Source: Clostridiales bacterium (GTDB lineage Bacteria; Bacillota; Clostridia; Oscillospirales; Oscillospiraceae). From it: a stretch of 64,000 nucleotides of DNA. Both the position numbers and the translations under genes were made by a program. The stretch covers positions 62,001 to 126,000 of the forward strand of contig SFIY01000002.1 of assembly GCA_004555205.1 (NCBI GenBank), read 5' to 3'. The notes under the pieces were generated by a model that was not told the origin of the DNA, did not search any database, and saw only the letters and a program-made list of their open reading frames with translations. Positions 7,946 to 15,788 of the stretch are shown one piece after another (position 1 is the first letter of the stretch; every line of letters starts with the position of its first letter).

Positions 7946-8947
7946 TCAACAAATTCGTGGAAGCTGCGCGCCGCTGAGCTTACTCAGCACCCGCGTACCG
8001 CCAAAGGCGGTCTTGAGCACCACCTTGCCGGGGTAACGCGCCGTCACCGTACCGATGACGGCCGCGTTTTCGCCCTCGCCGCATCCGCGCAAAAGCGAAA
8101 GCGCCTCCTCCGCCCGGTCCGCCGCCACCACAGCCAGCAGCTTTCCCTCGTTGGCGCAGTAGAGCGGGTCCAAGCCCAAAATTTCGCAGGCGGCATGGAC
8201 CGACGGGCGGATGGGTAATCCCTTCTCCTCCAGTTCAATGGAAAAGCACCGCTTTTCGGTAAATTCATTCAGCGTGGTGGCCACGCCGCCCCTTGTGGGG
8301 TCCCGCAGCACACGCAGATCGTCGCCCAGTTGCCACAGTTTCCCGGCCGCACGGTGCAGCGGCGCACAGTCGGAGGCAATGGTGCTCTCCAGCAAGTCCG
8401 GCTCACGGGCCAGCATCACCGCCGTGCCGTGGTCGCCCACGAAACCGGAAACGATCACCGCGTCGCCCACCTGTATCCTGTCAGGTGACAGATTCTCCCG
8501 GCGCAGGAAGCCCACGCCGGCGGTGTTGATATAGATGCCGTCGCACTTACCCTTTTCCACCACCTTCGTGTCGCCGGTGACGATCTGCACGCCTGCGTCC
8601 TTTGCCGCTTGGGCCACGGAGGCGATGATCGCCTTCAGCTCCGCCGTCGGCAGGCCCTCCTCTATAATAAAGGACAGGCTCAGATATTGCGGCTCACCGC
8701 CGCACATGGCCACATCGTTCACCGTACCGCACACGGCCAGCTTGCCGATATCGCCGCCGGGGAAAAACCGGGGACTGACCACAAAGCTGTCGGTGGAAAA
8801 CACCAGCTTTTCCTCTCCCAAGAGCACGGCGCCGTCGTCCAACCGGCGCAGCGCCTCGTTTTCCAGCGCCGGCACGATCAGCTCATCGATCAGCTCCGCG
8901 GTTTTCCTGCCGCCGCTGCCGTAATCCAATGTGATGACCTGATCCAC
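7946..8947 (-). CDS. hypE: Hydrogenase maturation protein HypE
   Basis: HypE dehydrates a thiocarboxamide on its own C-terminal cysteine to a thiocyanate, the source of the two cyanide ligands of the NiFe site. The 333-residue protein begins with the PurM-like segment DYGSGGRKTAELI and ends PRIC, the catalytic C-terminal cysteine being the last residue as required. ATP-binding glycine motifs appear around residues 70-90 and 120-135. It sits 3 nt after hypD and 37 nt before the NuoC-like gene, within the same transcript. Confidence 0.96.
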   Translation of the reverse strand: MDQVITLDYGSGGRKTAELIDELIVPALENEALRRLDDGAVLLGEEKLVFSTDSFVVSPRFFPGGDIGKLAVCGTVNDVAMCGGEPQYLSLSFIIEEGLPTAELKAIIASVAQAAKDAGVQIVTGDTKVVEKGKCDGIYINTAGVGFLRRENLSPDRIQVGDAVIVSGFVGDHGTAVMLAREPDLLESTIASDCAPLHRAAGKLWQLGDDLRVLRDPTRGGVATTLNEFTEKRCFSIELEEKGLPIRPSVHAACEILGLDPLYCANEGKLLAVVAADRAEEALSLLRGCGEGENAAVIGTVTARYPGKVVLKTAFGGTRVLSKLSGAQLPRIC

Positions 8948-8950
8948 GCC

Positions 8951-10033
8951 TTACACCTCCTTATACTGATAGGCCGCCGCGCAGGCGCCCTCGCCGGACA
9001 CCATACACGGGCCCACCGGATTTTCCGGCAGGCACACCGTGCCGAACAGCGGACATTCCCGGGGCGGACAGTAGCCGGTGATGACCTGACCGCACCGGCA
9101 GGCAGAGGGTTTTTCCGCCCTGCCCAGCGGCAGGCCGAACCGCGCCGCCGCGTCAAATTGCCGGTATTCCTCCCGCAGCGTCAGGCCGCTTCGCGGAATG
9201 CTGCCCAGTCCGCGCCATACCGCGTCGCAGGGGGTAAAATATTGCGCCACCGCCTGCCGGGCCAGCGGATTGCCGTTTGCAGTAACGGCTCTTGTATATT
9301 CGTTTTCCAGCGTCGGCTTGCCCTCTGCCAACTGCCGCAGCAGATGATAGACCGACAGCAAAATATCCATAGGCTCAAAACCGCCGACCACCGCCGCGCG
9401 GCCGTATTCCTCCGGCAAGAAGCGGAAGGCCTCGGCGCCGGTGATTACCGCCACATGGCCGGGACAGAGGAAGCCGTCCACGGCGAAATCCGGCTGGCGC
9501 AGCAAGGCACGCAGCGCCGGCTCCACGGTTTTCAAAAGCGGCACAACGGTGAAGTTTTGGATGTTCTTAGCCTGTGCCTGCGCTATGGCAACGGCTGTGC
9601 CCGGCGCGGTGGTTTCAAAGCCCACGCCCAAAAATACCACCTGTTTCCCGGGATACCTCTCCGCCAGCGCCACGGCGTCCAGCGGCGAATAGACCATCCT
9701 CACCTGTGCGCCCTCCGTACTGCGGCGGCGCAGGCTGTCGCCCCGTCGGCTGCCGGGTACGCGGAGCATATCGCCGTAGGTGGCGATCATGATGTCCTGC
9801 TCGGCAGACAATGCCAAAATCGCGTCAATGTCCGATGCAGGCGTCACGCAAACGGGACAGCCCGGGCCGGACAAAAGCTCCACATAGGGCGGCAGCATCC
9901 GTCGGATGCCGCTGCGGGCAATGGCCACGGTGTGCGTGCCGCACACCTCCATCAGCCGCGCCTTCCCGATGGGCAGGGCGCGGATGGCCCGGCATACCTG
10001 CTCCGCCGTCCAATCGCGCTCAAAGCAGGGCAT
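8951..10033 (-). CDS. hypD: Hydrogenase maturation protein HypD
   Basis: HypD is the 4Fe-4S scaffold on which, with HypC, the Fe(CN)2CO unit is built. From the start at 10033 (MPCFERDW) it has 360 residues. Recognisable motifs: MEVCGTHTVAIARSGI near 28-43, LLSGPGCPVCVTP near 53-65, GFETTAPGTA mid-protein and a cysteine-rich C-terminus (ACRCGQVITGYCPPRECPLFG). The start overlaps hypC by 14 nt. An upstream start at 10081 is in frame but would overlap hypC much further and adds an arginine-rich stretch without homology. Confidence 0.95.
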   Translation of the reverse strand: MPCFERDWTAEQVCRAIRALPIGKARLMEVCGTHTVAIARSGIRRMLPPYVELLSGPGCPVCVTPASDIDAILALSAEQDIMIATYGDMLRVPGSRRGDSLRRRSTEGAQVRMVYSPLDAVALAERYPGKQVVFLGVGFETTAPGTAVAIAQAQAKNIQNFTVVPLLKTVEPALRALLRQPDFAVDGFLCPGHVAVITGAEAFRFLPEEYGRAAVVGGFEPMDILLSVYHLLRQLAEGKPTLENEYTRAVTANGNPLARQAVAQYFTPCDAVWRGLGSIPRSGLTLREEYRQFDAAARFGLPLGRAEKPSACRCGQVITGYCPPRECPLFGTVCLPENPVGPCMVSGEGACAAAYQYKEV

Positions 10034-10241
10034 TTTCCACCTCCGCAAACGCCTGTTGATCCTCCAGCGCCTGCCGCTCACTCAACCGCTCGATGGCAAA
10101 GCCCGCGTGGACGATCACATACTGTCCCACCTGAGGGTCGGGGATGAAATCCACGCGGATCCTGCGGCGGACGCCCTCCCATTCTCCCACGGCGTCAAGG
10201 CCGTTCAATTCCACGATCTTCAGCGGTACTGCCAAGCACAC
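10020..10241 (-). CDS. hypC: Hydrogenase assembly chaperone HypC
   Basis: A 73-residue HypC/HybG-family chaperone. It begins MCLAVPLKIVEL, with the essential Cys2 that binds the iron unit and contacts HypD and the large-subunit precursor. The GQYVIVHAGFAIERL stretch is the second family signature. Its start lies 47 nt inside the end of hypF, and its end overlaps hypD by 14 nt, so the three genes are tightly packed. Confidence 0.95.
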   Translation of the reverse strand: MCLAVPLKIVELNGLDAVGEWEGVRRRIRVDFIPDPQVGQYVIVHAGFAIERLSERQALEDQQAFAEVENALL

Positions 10242-12453
10242 GGACGCCGCCTCCCTTCTTTGCGATAACCAACTGCCCCAGGCTCAACCCCTCGTCATTG
10301 CAGGAGACGCGGCGGTGCACATAGGGCGTCAGCCCCACCTCACGCAGCCGCCCGGGCAGACGGGCCAGCAGATATTGATTTTGAAATACGCCCCCGGACA
10401 GGACGACATTTTGTAAGCCTTTTTCACGGCAGATACGGCAGCTCATCTCCACCGCCGTCTCCACCAGTGTATTCATAAACCGGGCGGCAATCACGCCGGT
10501 TTCGACGCCTGCATCACGCTCCCGGACAACGGCCCGCACCGTCTCGCGCCAGTCGAACACGCCGCCGTCAATGACCGCGGGATAACAGCCCTCATCCTCG
10601 GCGGCGGCCGCCTCCAGCAGCACCGCCCCCTGTCCCTCATAGGACGCCTCGCGGCGCAGGCCCAGCAGGGCGCACACACCGTCGAACAACCGGCCCATGC
10701 CGGTGGAAACAGGGCAATTCATGCCCCGCAGGAGCATCCGCTCCCAGACGGGGTCTTCCTCGGCAATCACACCGGCCTCCCGGGCCAGCACATAGCCGAT
10801 CCGCCCGATCTCCCGGATGGCCCGTTCACCGCCCAGCAGTGGAATGGGGCGAATGGACCCGGCTCGTTCAACGCTTTTCTCGTCGCCCGCAAGAAATTCG
10901 CCGCCCCAGAGGGTACCGTCGTCACCGAGGCCGGTGCCGTCCCAGATAATGCCCAGACACTTCCCCGTCAGGCGGTTATCCGCCATGCAGGAGACCATAT
11001 GTGCATGGTGATGCTGTACGGCCACAAGGGGAATCCCCTCGCGCCGGCAGCGGTCATAGGCATAGCGGCCGGAGAGATAGTCGGGGTGCCGGTCACAGAC
11101 CAGCAGCGCCGGCTGCACATCAAACAGCTTTTCAAAATGCCGGATCTGCTGTTCATAGTGGGCCAGCGTTTCGGCGTTTTTCAAGTCCCCGATATGGGGG
11201 CCGGGAAACACGTCGCTGCCCCGGCTCAGGCAGAAAGAGGCCTTCTGCTCGGCGCCGCAGGCCAGCACGGCCGCACCGCCCACATCAACGGACACGGGAT
11301 AGGGCACATAGCCGCGGCTGCGGCGGGCGAAGTATTCGCGCCCCTCATAGACCCACAGCAGGGAATCGTCACAGCGGCTCTCAATGGGCCGGTTGTGGAG
11401 CAAAAAGCCGTCCGCCACGCCCTGCAGGGCGGTCACGGCCTCCTCGTTATCCTTGATAATCGGCAGGTCCGACAAATTGGCGCTGGTCATCACCAGTGCC
11501 TCAAGGGGCTTGAGCAGCAGATGGTGCAGCGGTGTATACGGCAGCATCACGCCCAGATAGCCGTTATCGGTCAGGTGCGCCATATCGCCGCGCTTTTTCA
11601 GCAGCGTGATCGGCCGTCGGGGCGAGGTCAAAACCGCCGCCTCGTCACGGCCAACAGCGCAAAATTTTTTGGCCGCGGCCAGATCGCGGCACATGATCGC
11701 CAGCGGCTTTTCCTCCCGGTGCTTGCGCAAGCGCAGGCGCTGCACGGCCTGCTCGTCGTCGCTTCGGCAGCTCAGGTGGAAGCCGCCCAAGCCCTTCACG
11801 GCTACGATGCCGCCCTTTTGCAGCGTTTCCACCGCCAGCGCAAGCGCATCGCCCTGCACCTGCCGACCCCTTGCGTCGCAGTAGGATAGCTGCGGACCGC
11901 AGTCGCCGCAGCAGGTAGGCTGGGCATGATAGCGGCGATCTTCAATATCGTGATATTCCCGGCGGCACACCGGACACATGGCAAAATCGTCCATGGTGGT
12001 GTTGGGCCGGTCATAGGGTACATCCCGGATGATGGTAAAACGCGGACCGCAATTGGTGCAGTTCAAAAACGGATAGCCGTATCGGCGGTCGTTTTTATCC
12101 GTCAGCTCCCGCAGGCAGTCGGGGCAGGTGGCAATATCGGGCGAGATCAGCGTGCGCCGCTGCGGCTGCGCCGTGCTTTGGATAATCGCAAAGCCGTCCA
12201 CGCCCTCCGCTTCGTCCCATCGGGTGATCTCCACCGATTCCACCATGGCAAGGGGCGGATACTCACTGCGCAGCATCTGCGCAAATGACGCCAGCGCCTC
12301 CCGCGTTCCCTCCAGCGTGATCTCCACGCCGCGGCCGGTATTTTTCACCCAACCGCACAGTCCGGCACGCCGCACCTGCCGATGGATAAAGGGCCGATAC
12401 CCCACTCCCTGCACGATGCCGCGCACTTCAATTGTTGCGCGTACCGAACTCAT
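10195..12453 (-). CDS. hypF: Carbamoyltransferase HypF
   Basis: HypF converts carbamoyl phosphate to a carbamoyl-adenylate and transfers the carbamoyl group to HypE, the first step of cyanide ligand synthesis. From the start at 12453 (GAGGGAG ribosome site) the protein has 752 residues with the full domain order: acylphosphatase domain (about 5-90, GIVQGVGYRPF), two zinc fingers (CPDCLRE...CTNCGP and CPVCRRE...CGDCGP, about 105-185), YrdC-like domain (about 195-380) and Kae1-like domain containing HHHAHMVSCMADN. It is the first gene of the hydrogenase operon, directly behind the promoter and Rex site. Confidence 0.96.
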   Translation of the reverse strand: MSSVRATIEVRGIVQGVGYRPFIHRQVRRAGLCGWVKNTGRGVEITLEGTREALASFAQMLRSEYPPLAMVESVEITRWDEAEGVDGFAIIQSTAQPQRRTLISPDIATCPDCLRELTDKNDRRYGYPFLNCTNCGPRFTIIRDVPYDRPNTTMDDFAMCPVCRREYHDIEDRRYHAQPTCCGDCGPQLSYCDARGRQVQGDALALAVETLQKGGIVAVKGLGGFHLSCRSDDEQAVQRLRLRKHREEKPLAIMCRDLAAAKKFCAVGRDEAAVLTSPRRPITLLKKRGDMAHLTDNGYLGVMLPYTPLHHLLLKPLEALVMTSANLSDLPIIKDNEEAVTALQGVADGFLLHNRPIESRCDDSLLWVYEGREYFARRSRGYVPYPVSVDVGGAAVLACGAEQKASFCLSRGSDVFPGPHIGDLKNAETLAHYEQQIRHFEKLFDVQPALLVCDRHPDYLSGRYAYDRCRREGIPLVAVQHHHAHMVSCMADNRLTGKCLGIIWDGTGLGDDGTLWGGEFLAGDEKSVERAGSIRPIPLLGGERAIREIGRIGYVLAREAGVIAEEDPVWERMLLRGMNCPVSTGMGRLFDGVCALLGLRREASYEGQGAVLLEAAAAEDEGCYPAVIDGGVFDWRETVRAVVRERDAGVETGVIAARFMNTLVETAVEMSCRICREKGLQNVVLSGGVFQNQYLLARLPGRLREVGLTPYVHRRVSCNDEGLSLGQLVIAKKGGGVRVLGSTAEDRGIERP

Positions 12454-12498
12454 GTTTCTCCCTCGTTTTCCTGTTCCTTCATGCACGGATTTTCGCTA

Positions 12499-12516
12499 TT
12501 GTTAAATATGTAACAA
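12499..12516. promoter_or_regulatory. Predicted Rex operator of the hydrogenase operon
   Basis: The 18-bp sequence TTGTTAAATATGTAACAA matches the published Rex consensus TTGTTAA-N4-TTAACAA at 13 of 14 fixed positions. It lies 46 bp upstream of the hypF start and just after the predicted transcription start, where a bound repressor would block transcription. Rex is the NADH/NAD+-sensing repressor that controls fermentation and hydrogenase genes in many Clostridia. The match is seen; the function is inferred. Confidence 0.8.
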
Positions 12517-12527
12517 CATCCGGCTAT

Positions 12528-12556
12528 ACTCTACCACAGAACACAAATCCTTGCAA
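12528..12556 (-). promoter_or_regulatory. Promoter of the hyp-mbh operon
   Basis: Reading the minus strand, TTGCAA (12556-12551) and TAGAGT (12533-12528) are separated by exactly 17 bp, a sigma-A-like promoter of moderate quality. The predicted start near 12521 leaves a leader of about 70 nt to hypF and places the Rex operator at about +5 to +22. Confidence 0.6.
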
Positions 12557-12681
12557 CAACGAATTAAAAAAATTTATCGTCCTTTTATGCTTTTCTGCAT
12601 CCTGACGAAATTTTTCCATTTTTTTTGTGCATTATCTCTCAATAACATACGCTTTTTTTAGGACAACAGAAGACAGCGGGG

Positions 12682-12715
12682 AAAGAGCGGTGAGAAAATT
12701 TTCTCACCGCTCTTT
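12682..12715. terminator. Perfect 17-bp inverted repeat, terminator of the crp-ABC operon
   Basis: AAAGAGCGGTGAGAAAA is followed at once by its exact reverse complement, ending in a short T run on either strand. It lies about 40 bp beyond the stop of the ABC ATPase gene and upstream of the hydrogenase promoter. The outer T runs are short, so efficiency is uncertain. Confidence 0.65.
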
Positions 12716-12755
12716 TAGTTTCTCTATAGGATATTTTATGCCGCAATATTTCGTC

Positions 12756-13331
12756 TCAATCAATTGCTGCCTGCCAGGCAACCTTTTTTGCGCGCAAAAA
12801 CGCGGCGTCGGCGGCATCGTGGCCGGTCATCACCAGCGTTTTTCCCCTTGCCGCCTCATCAATGGCCTGCAGGCAGATTGTTTTGGCCTGCGCGTCCAGT
12901 CCGGTCAGCGGCTCGTCCAGCACCAGCACATCGCAGTCGTGGCACAGCGCCCTTGCCAGGGCCACGCGGCGCTTCATGCCGCCGGAGAGCCGGTCAGGTT
13001 TGTCGTCTGCCGCCTCGCCCAGACCCAGCCGCCGAAGCATGGCGCGGGCCGACGCGTCATCGGAAAACAGGGCCACATTCTCCGCCGCCGTTTTCCACGG
13101 CAGCAGGCGGTCTTCCTGAAACACGGCGGAAAAGCGCAGCCCTTCGGTACCTGTGATGCGGCCCTTGCGGGGTTTTTCCAGCCCCATCAGCAAGCGCAGC
13201 ATCGTGGTCTTACCGCCGCCGGAGGGCGCCCAAAGGCAAAGCCGCGCGCCGTCGGGGATTGTCAGGCTCACATCCTGCAGCACATCCCTGCCCGCACCGT
13301 AGCCAAAATACACGGAATCAAACCGAATCAC
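12756..13331 (-). CDS. ABC transporter ATP-binding protein (nitrate/taurine/thiamine-precursor type)
   Basis: A 191-residue ATPase with Walker A APSGGGKTTMLRLL near residue 34, signature LSGGMKRRVALARAL near 115 and Walker B DVLVLDEPLTGLDA near 134. It resembles the SsuB/TauB/ThiZ group but is about 50 residues shorter, ending soon after the H-loop region (VMTGHDAADAAFLRAK). It starts with GTG behind GGGAGG and overlaps the permease gene by 14 nt. It should energise the importer formed with the next two genes. Substrate unknown. Confidence 0.88.
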   Translation of the reverse strand: MIRFDSVYFGYGAGRDVLQDVSLTIPDGARLCLWAPSGGGKTTMLRLLMGLEKPRKGRITGTEGLRFSAVFQEDRLLPWKTAAENVALFSDDASARAMLRRLGLGEAADDKPDRLSGGMKRRVALARALCHDCDVLVLDEPLTGLDAQAKTICLQAIDEAARGKTLVMTGHDAADAAFLRAKKVAWQAAID

Positions 13332-14070
13332 GACCTCCGCCTCCCTTCGTCAAGCCCTTGGCCAGCGCCTGCAGCGCGGCGCTGCACAGGACGATTACCA
13401 GCGTCAGGGCAAATACCTCGTCGTAATCCACCGCGTTCTTCCCCGCCCACAGCAGGCTGCCGAGGGACATCTCGCTGCGGCAGATAACCTCCGCCGCCAC
13501 GCCGGATTTCCACGCAAAGCCCAGACCGGCCGCCGAAGCGGCACTGAAACAGGGCCGCAGGCCCGGCAGGGTGATTTGGCGAAAGAGCTCACTGCCCCTC
13601 ATGCCGAACACTTTGGCCATCTCGCGCAGCGAGCCATCCAGCGCACGGATGCCGCTTTCCACATGGGCCCAGACCAGCGGATACACCGTCAAAAACACCA
13701 CGCAGCTTGGCAGCATACTGCGCCTGACCCACAAAAACAGCAGAATCGTGAAGCTGGCCACGGGAATGGCGCGGATCAACTGCAGCAGCGGCGCCGTCAG
13801 GGCGGCAAAGACGCGGGATCGGGCACAGAGCAGGGCACTGAGGGTACCGGCCAGCAGCGCCAGCACAAAGCCCACGGCAATGCGCAGCAGCGACGCGCCT
13901 ACCGTAAGGTAAAAGCGTCCCTGTCCCATGAGCTGTCCCAGCGCCTGCACCGTGGAGACCGGCGTAGGGAGCGGCAGCAGCAGCGTGCGGTTGGCCAGCA
14001 TGGCGCCCACCTGCCATACCGCCAGCCAGAACAGCACCGCCAGCGCGTTTTTTACGCCCTTATGCGCCAT
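13318..14070 (-). CDS. ABC transporter permease (SsuC/TauC/ThiX-like)
   Basis: A 250-residue membrane protein with about six helices and the binding-protein-dependent transport signature, here EMAKVFGMRGSELFRQITLP near residues 158-177, which docks on the ATPase. I took the ATG at 14070; another at 14085 is possible, and neither has an obvious ribosome site, which fits translation coupled to the overlapping binding-protein gene. It forms the channel of the importer encoded at 12756-15034. Confidence 0.88.
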   Translation of the reverse strand: MAHKGVKNALAVLFWLAVWQVGAMLANRTLLLPLPTPVSTVQALGQLMGQGRFYLTVGASLLRIAVGFVLALLAGTLSALLCARSRVFAALTAPLLQLIRAIPVASFTILLFLWVRRSMLPSCVVFLTVYPLVWAHVESGIRALDGSLREMAKVFGMRGSELFRQITLPGLRPCFSAASAAGLGFAWKSGVAAEVICRSEMSLGSLLWAGKNAVDYDEVFALTLVIVLCSAALQALAKGLTKGGGGRDSV

Positions 14071-15034
14071 AGTAGAAGCCGTCATCGGGCAGCTTGCCGC
14101 CTACGCTCTTGGGGTTGGCATCGAACATCACCTGCAGATAGCCGCCAAGCTGCGCCTTCATAGCGCTGCCGGAGACAAAGGTCAGGCCGCAGTGGGGGAT
14201 AGCCTGTTCCGCCAGCGACGCCTTGGGCAGCAGTCCGTACCGCTCGCACAGCACGGCGGTGGCGGCGGCATCGCTCTGCGCGGCCTCGATGGAGGCGGCA
14301 TACTCACGCAGGAAGGTATCCACCGCGCCCTGATGCTCGGCCAAAAATGCGCTGCGCACGATGACGCAGCCCATCATCAGCGTGCTCTCGCCGCCGGACA
14401 CCCTGTTCCACTCCTCGGTCATGTCCAGACAAAGGCGGCTGCCCTCGTATTGCATCAGCATGGCGGTGGCGGCCGGCTGCGGCGCCATGATGACGGCATC
14501 CGGCTCACTCTGCCACACGCCCATCAGCTCGCTTCCGTCACCTACAAAGCGCAATGTCACATCCCTGTCGGGGTCCAGACCGTTTTCACGGAGCACATAG
14601 CGCAGGATGTATTCGGGATTGGCGCCCTGACCGATGGAATAGACGGTCCTGCCCTTCAAATCGGCAGCGGAGGCGAGAGCCTCACCGGAGGTGAGCAGGC
14701 TCAGCACGCCCAGCGTATTGACCGCCAGCACCGTCACGCCGCCCTGTGTCTTTTGATAGAGCGCGGCGGCCATGTTGGTGGCCACGGCGGCCATGTCCGC
14801 CTCGCCCCTGGCAATGGCCGCCACCACCTCATCGTTGCTGCCGGCCATGGTAAAGTGATAGGTGTTTTCCGTCTCACCGGCATCGCTCTTGGCCCACAGA
14901 TTCATAGCGCCCACACCGGTCGGACCGGCCAGCACATACACATTCATTTCCGCGGTTTCCCTACCCTGCTCACCGCAGGCGGTCAGAGAAAAGGCCATGG
15001 CCAGGGCCAACAGCCAACTGACAAGTTTCTTCAT
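14060..15034 (-). CDS. ABC transporter substrate-binding lipoprotein (NMT1/ThiY-like)
   Basis: A 324-residue lipoprotein: signal MKKLVSWLLALAMAFSLTAC with the lipobox cysteine at residue 20, then a periplasmic-binding type II fold of the NMT1/SsuA kind. The stretch VGAMNLWAKSDAG and the later GEADMAAVATNMAAALYQ resemble ThiY/SsuA proteins. The ligand pocket cannot be assigned to a substrate by eye; sulfonates, thiamine precursors or other small organics are all possible. The start codon overlaps the stop of the Crp-like gene (ATGA). Confidence 0.87.
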   Translation of the reverse strand: MKKLVSWLLALAMAFSLTACGEQGRETAEMNVYVLAGPTGVGAMNLWAKSDAGETENTYHFTMAGSNDEVVAAIARGEADMAAVATNMAAALYQKTQGGVTVLAVNTLGVLSLLTSGEALASAADLKGRTVYSIGQGANPEYILRYVLRENGLDPDRDVTLRFVGDGSELMGVWQSEPDAVIMAPQPAATAMLMQYEGSRLCLDMTEEWNRVSGGESTLMMGCVIVRSAFLAEHQGAVDTFLREYAASIEAAQSDAAATAVLCERYGLLPKASLAEQAIPHCGLTFVSGSAMKAQLGGYLQVMFDANPKSVGGKLPDDGFYYGA

Positions 15035-15648
15035 CGTATCACACGCACCTTTCCGTCCTTACGGACCAACAGATTTTGCTTCTCCAGCTCGTCAAACGCA
15101 CGGTACAGGCTGGTACGGCCCATATTCAGCGCCGCCGCCAGCTTCGTCATGGACAGCTTGGGCAATGCGCCGTCTCCGTCGCCGTTGGCGCACAGCCAGC
15201 TATACAGTTTGCCCGATGCACCCTCGCAGGTATACACGGCAATCTTGCCGTTTAAAAACCGCACCCGGTCGGTGAGAAACGCCATATAATTCAGCGCCAT
15301 CTGCGGCTCGGCCAAAAACCACGCCCGCAGCGTATCCTCCGGCAAAAACTGCACCCGGCAATCGGCGGCGGCACGCACCCGGGCCACATACGCCTTGCCG
15401 CCGAACAGCGCCGCCGCGCCGAACACCGCGCCCGGCCCGAAAGCGTTCAGCACCGCACTGTCGCGCCGTGCCGCCACCGCCTCTGCCCTGCCCTGCAGCA
15501 CCACGCCCAGCGCCTTGGGATAGTCGTCGGGCGCATAGATGCTCTCGCCCCTGGCAAAGCTCACCGGGGCCGGCAGCTGCGTCAGATCCGGCAGCCGCGT
15601 CAGGTTTTGAAAGAGGAACAGTCCCTCCATGATCCTTTGCTCGTCCAT
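15031..15648 (-). CDS. Crp/Fnr-family transcriptional regulator
   Basis: The start at 15648 (MDEQRIMEGLF) has a GAGGTG ribosome site and gives 205 residues; an upstream start at 15735 would include the promoter. An N-terminal cyclic-nucleotide-binding-type beta roll spans about 20-120, a long helix about 115-140, and the HTH lies near 165-195 with recognition helix MGRTSLYRAFDELEKQNLL. No Fnr-type N-terminal cysteine cluster is seen, and the cAMP-contact residues of Crp are not obvious, so the effector is unknown. It probably controls its own operon through the palindrome at 15664-15679. Confidence 0.88.
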   Translation of the reverse strand: MDEQRIMEGLFLFQNLTRLPDLTQLPAPVSFARGESIYAPDDYPKALGVVLQGRAEAVAARRDSAVLNAFGPGAVFGAAALFGGKAYVARVRAAADCRVQFLPEDTLRAWFLAEPQMALNYMAFLTDRVRFLNGKIAVYTCEGASGKLYSWLCANGDGDGALPKLSMTKLAAALNMGRTSLYRAFDELEKQNLLVRKDGKVRVIR

Positions 15649-15663
15649 ATCGGCACCTCGTTT

Positions 15664-15679
15664 TGTTCCATTTGGAACA
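15664..15679. promoter_or_regulatory. Palindromic operator TGTTCCA-TT-TGGAACA
   Basis: A perfect 7-bp inverted repeat with a 2-bp centre lies about 3 to 18 bases downstream of the predicted start of the crp-ABC operon. Its size fits a dimeric Crp/Fnr-type protein, and the adjacent gene encodes one. The position suggests autorepression. Confidence 0.7.
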
Positions 15680-15688
15680 TTTTTTGAG

Positions 15689-15717
15689 ATTATACAGCAG
15701 GAAAGGGCCGTTGTCAA
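15689..15717 (-). promoter_or_regulatory. Consensus promoter of the crp-ABC operon
   Basis: On the minus strand TTGACA (15717-15712), a 17-bp spacer and TATAAT (15694-15689) match the sigma-A consensus at every position. Such a strong promoter next to a palindrome is consistent with control by repression. Confidence 0.85.
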
Positions 15718-15737
15718 CCGCTCTTTGCCGGACACGC

Positions 15738-15773
15738 AAAAAATCCCGTCTGCTTTAGCAGGCGGGATTTTGG
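15738..15773 (-). terminator. Terminator of the surface-polymer/alr operon
   Basis: A 12-bp stem (AATCCCGCCTGC paired with GCAGACGGGATT, one G-U pair) with a 4-nt loop is followed on the minus strand by TTTTTT. It lies just after the alr stop codon at 15789. Confidence 0.85.
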
Positions 15774-15788
15774 TTTTATCAACGGCAC

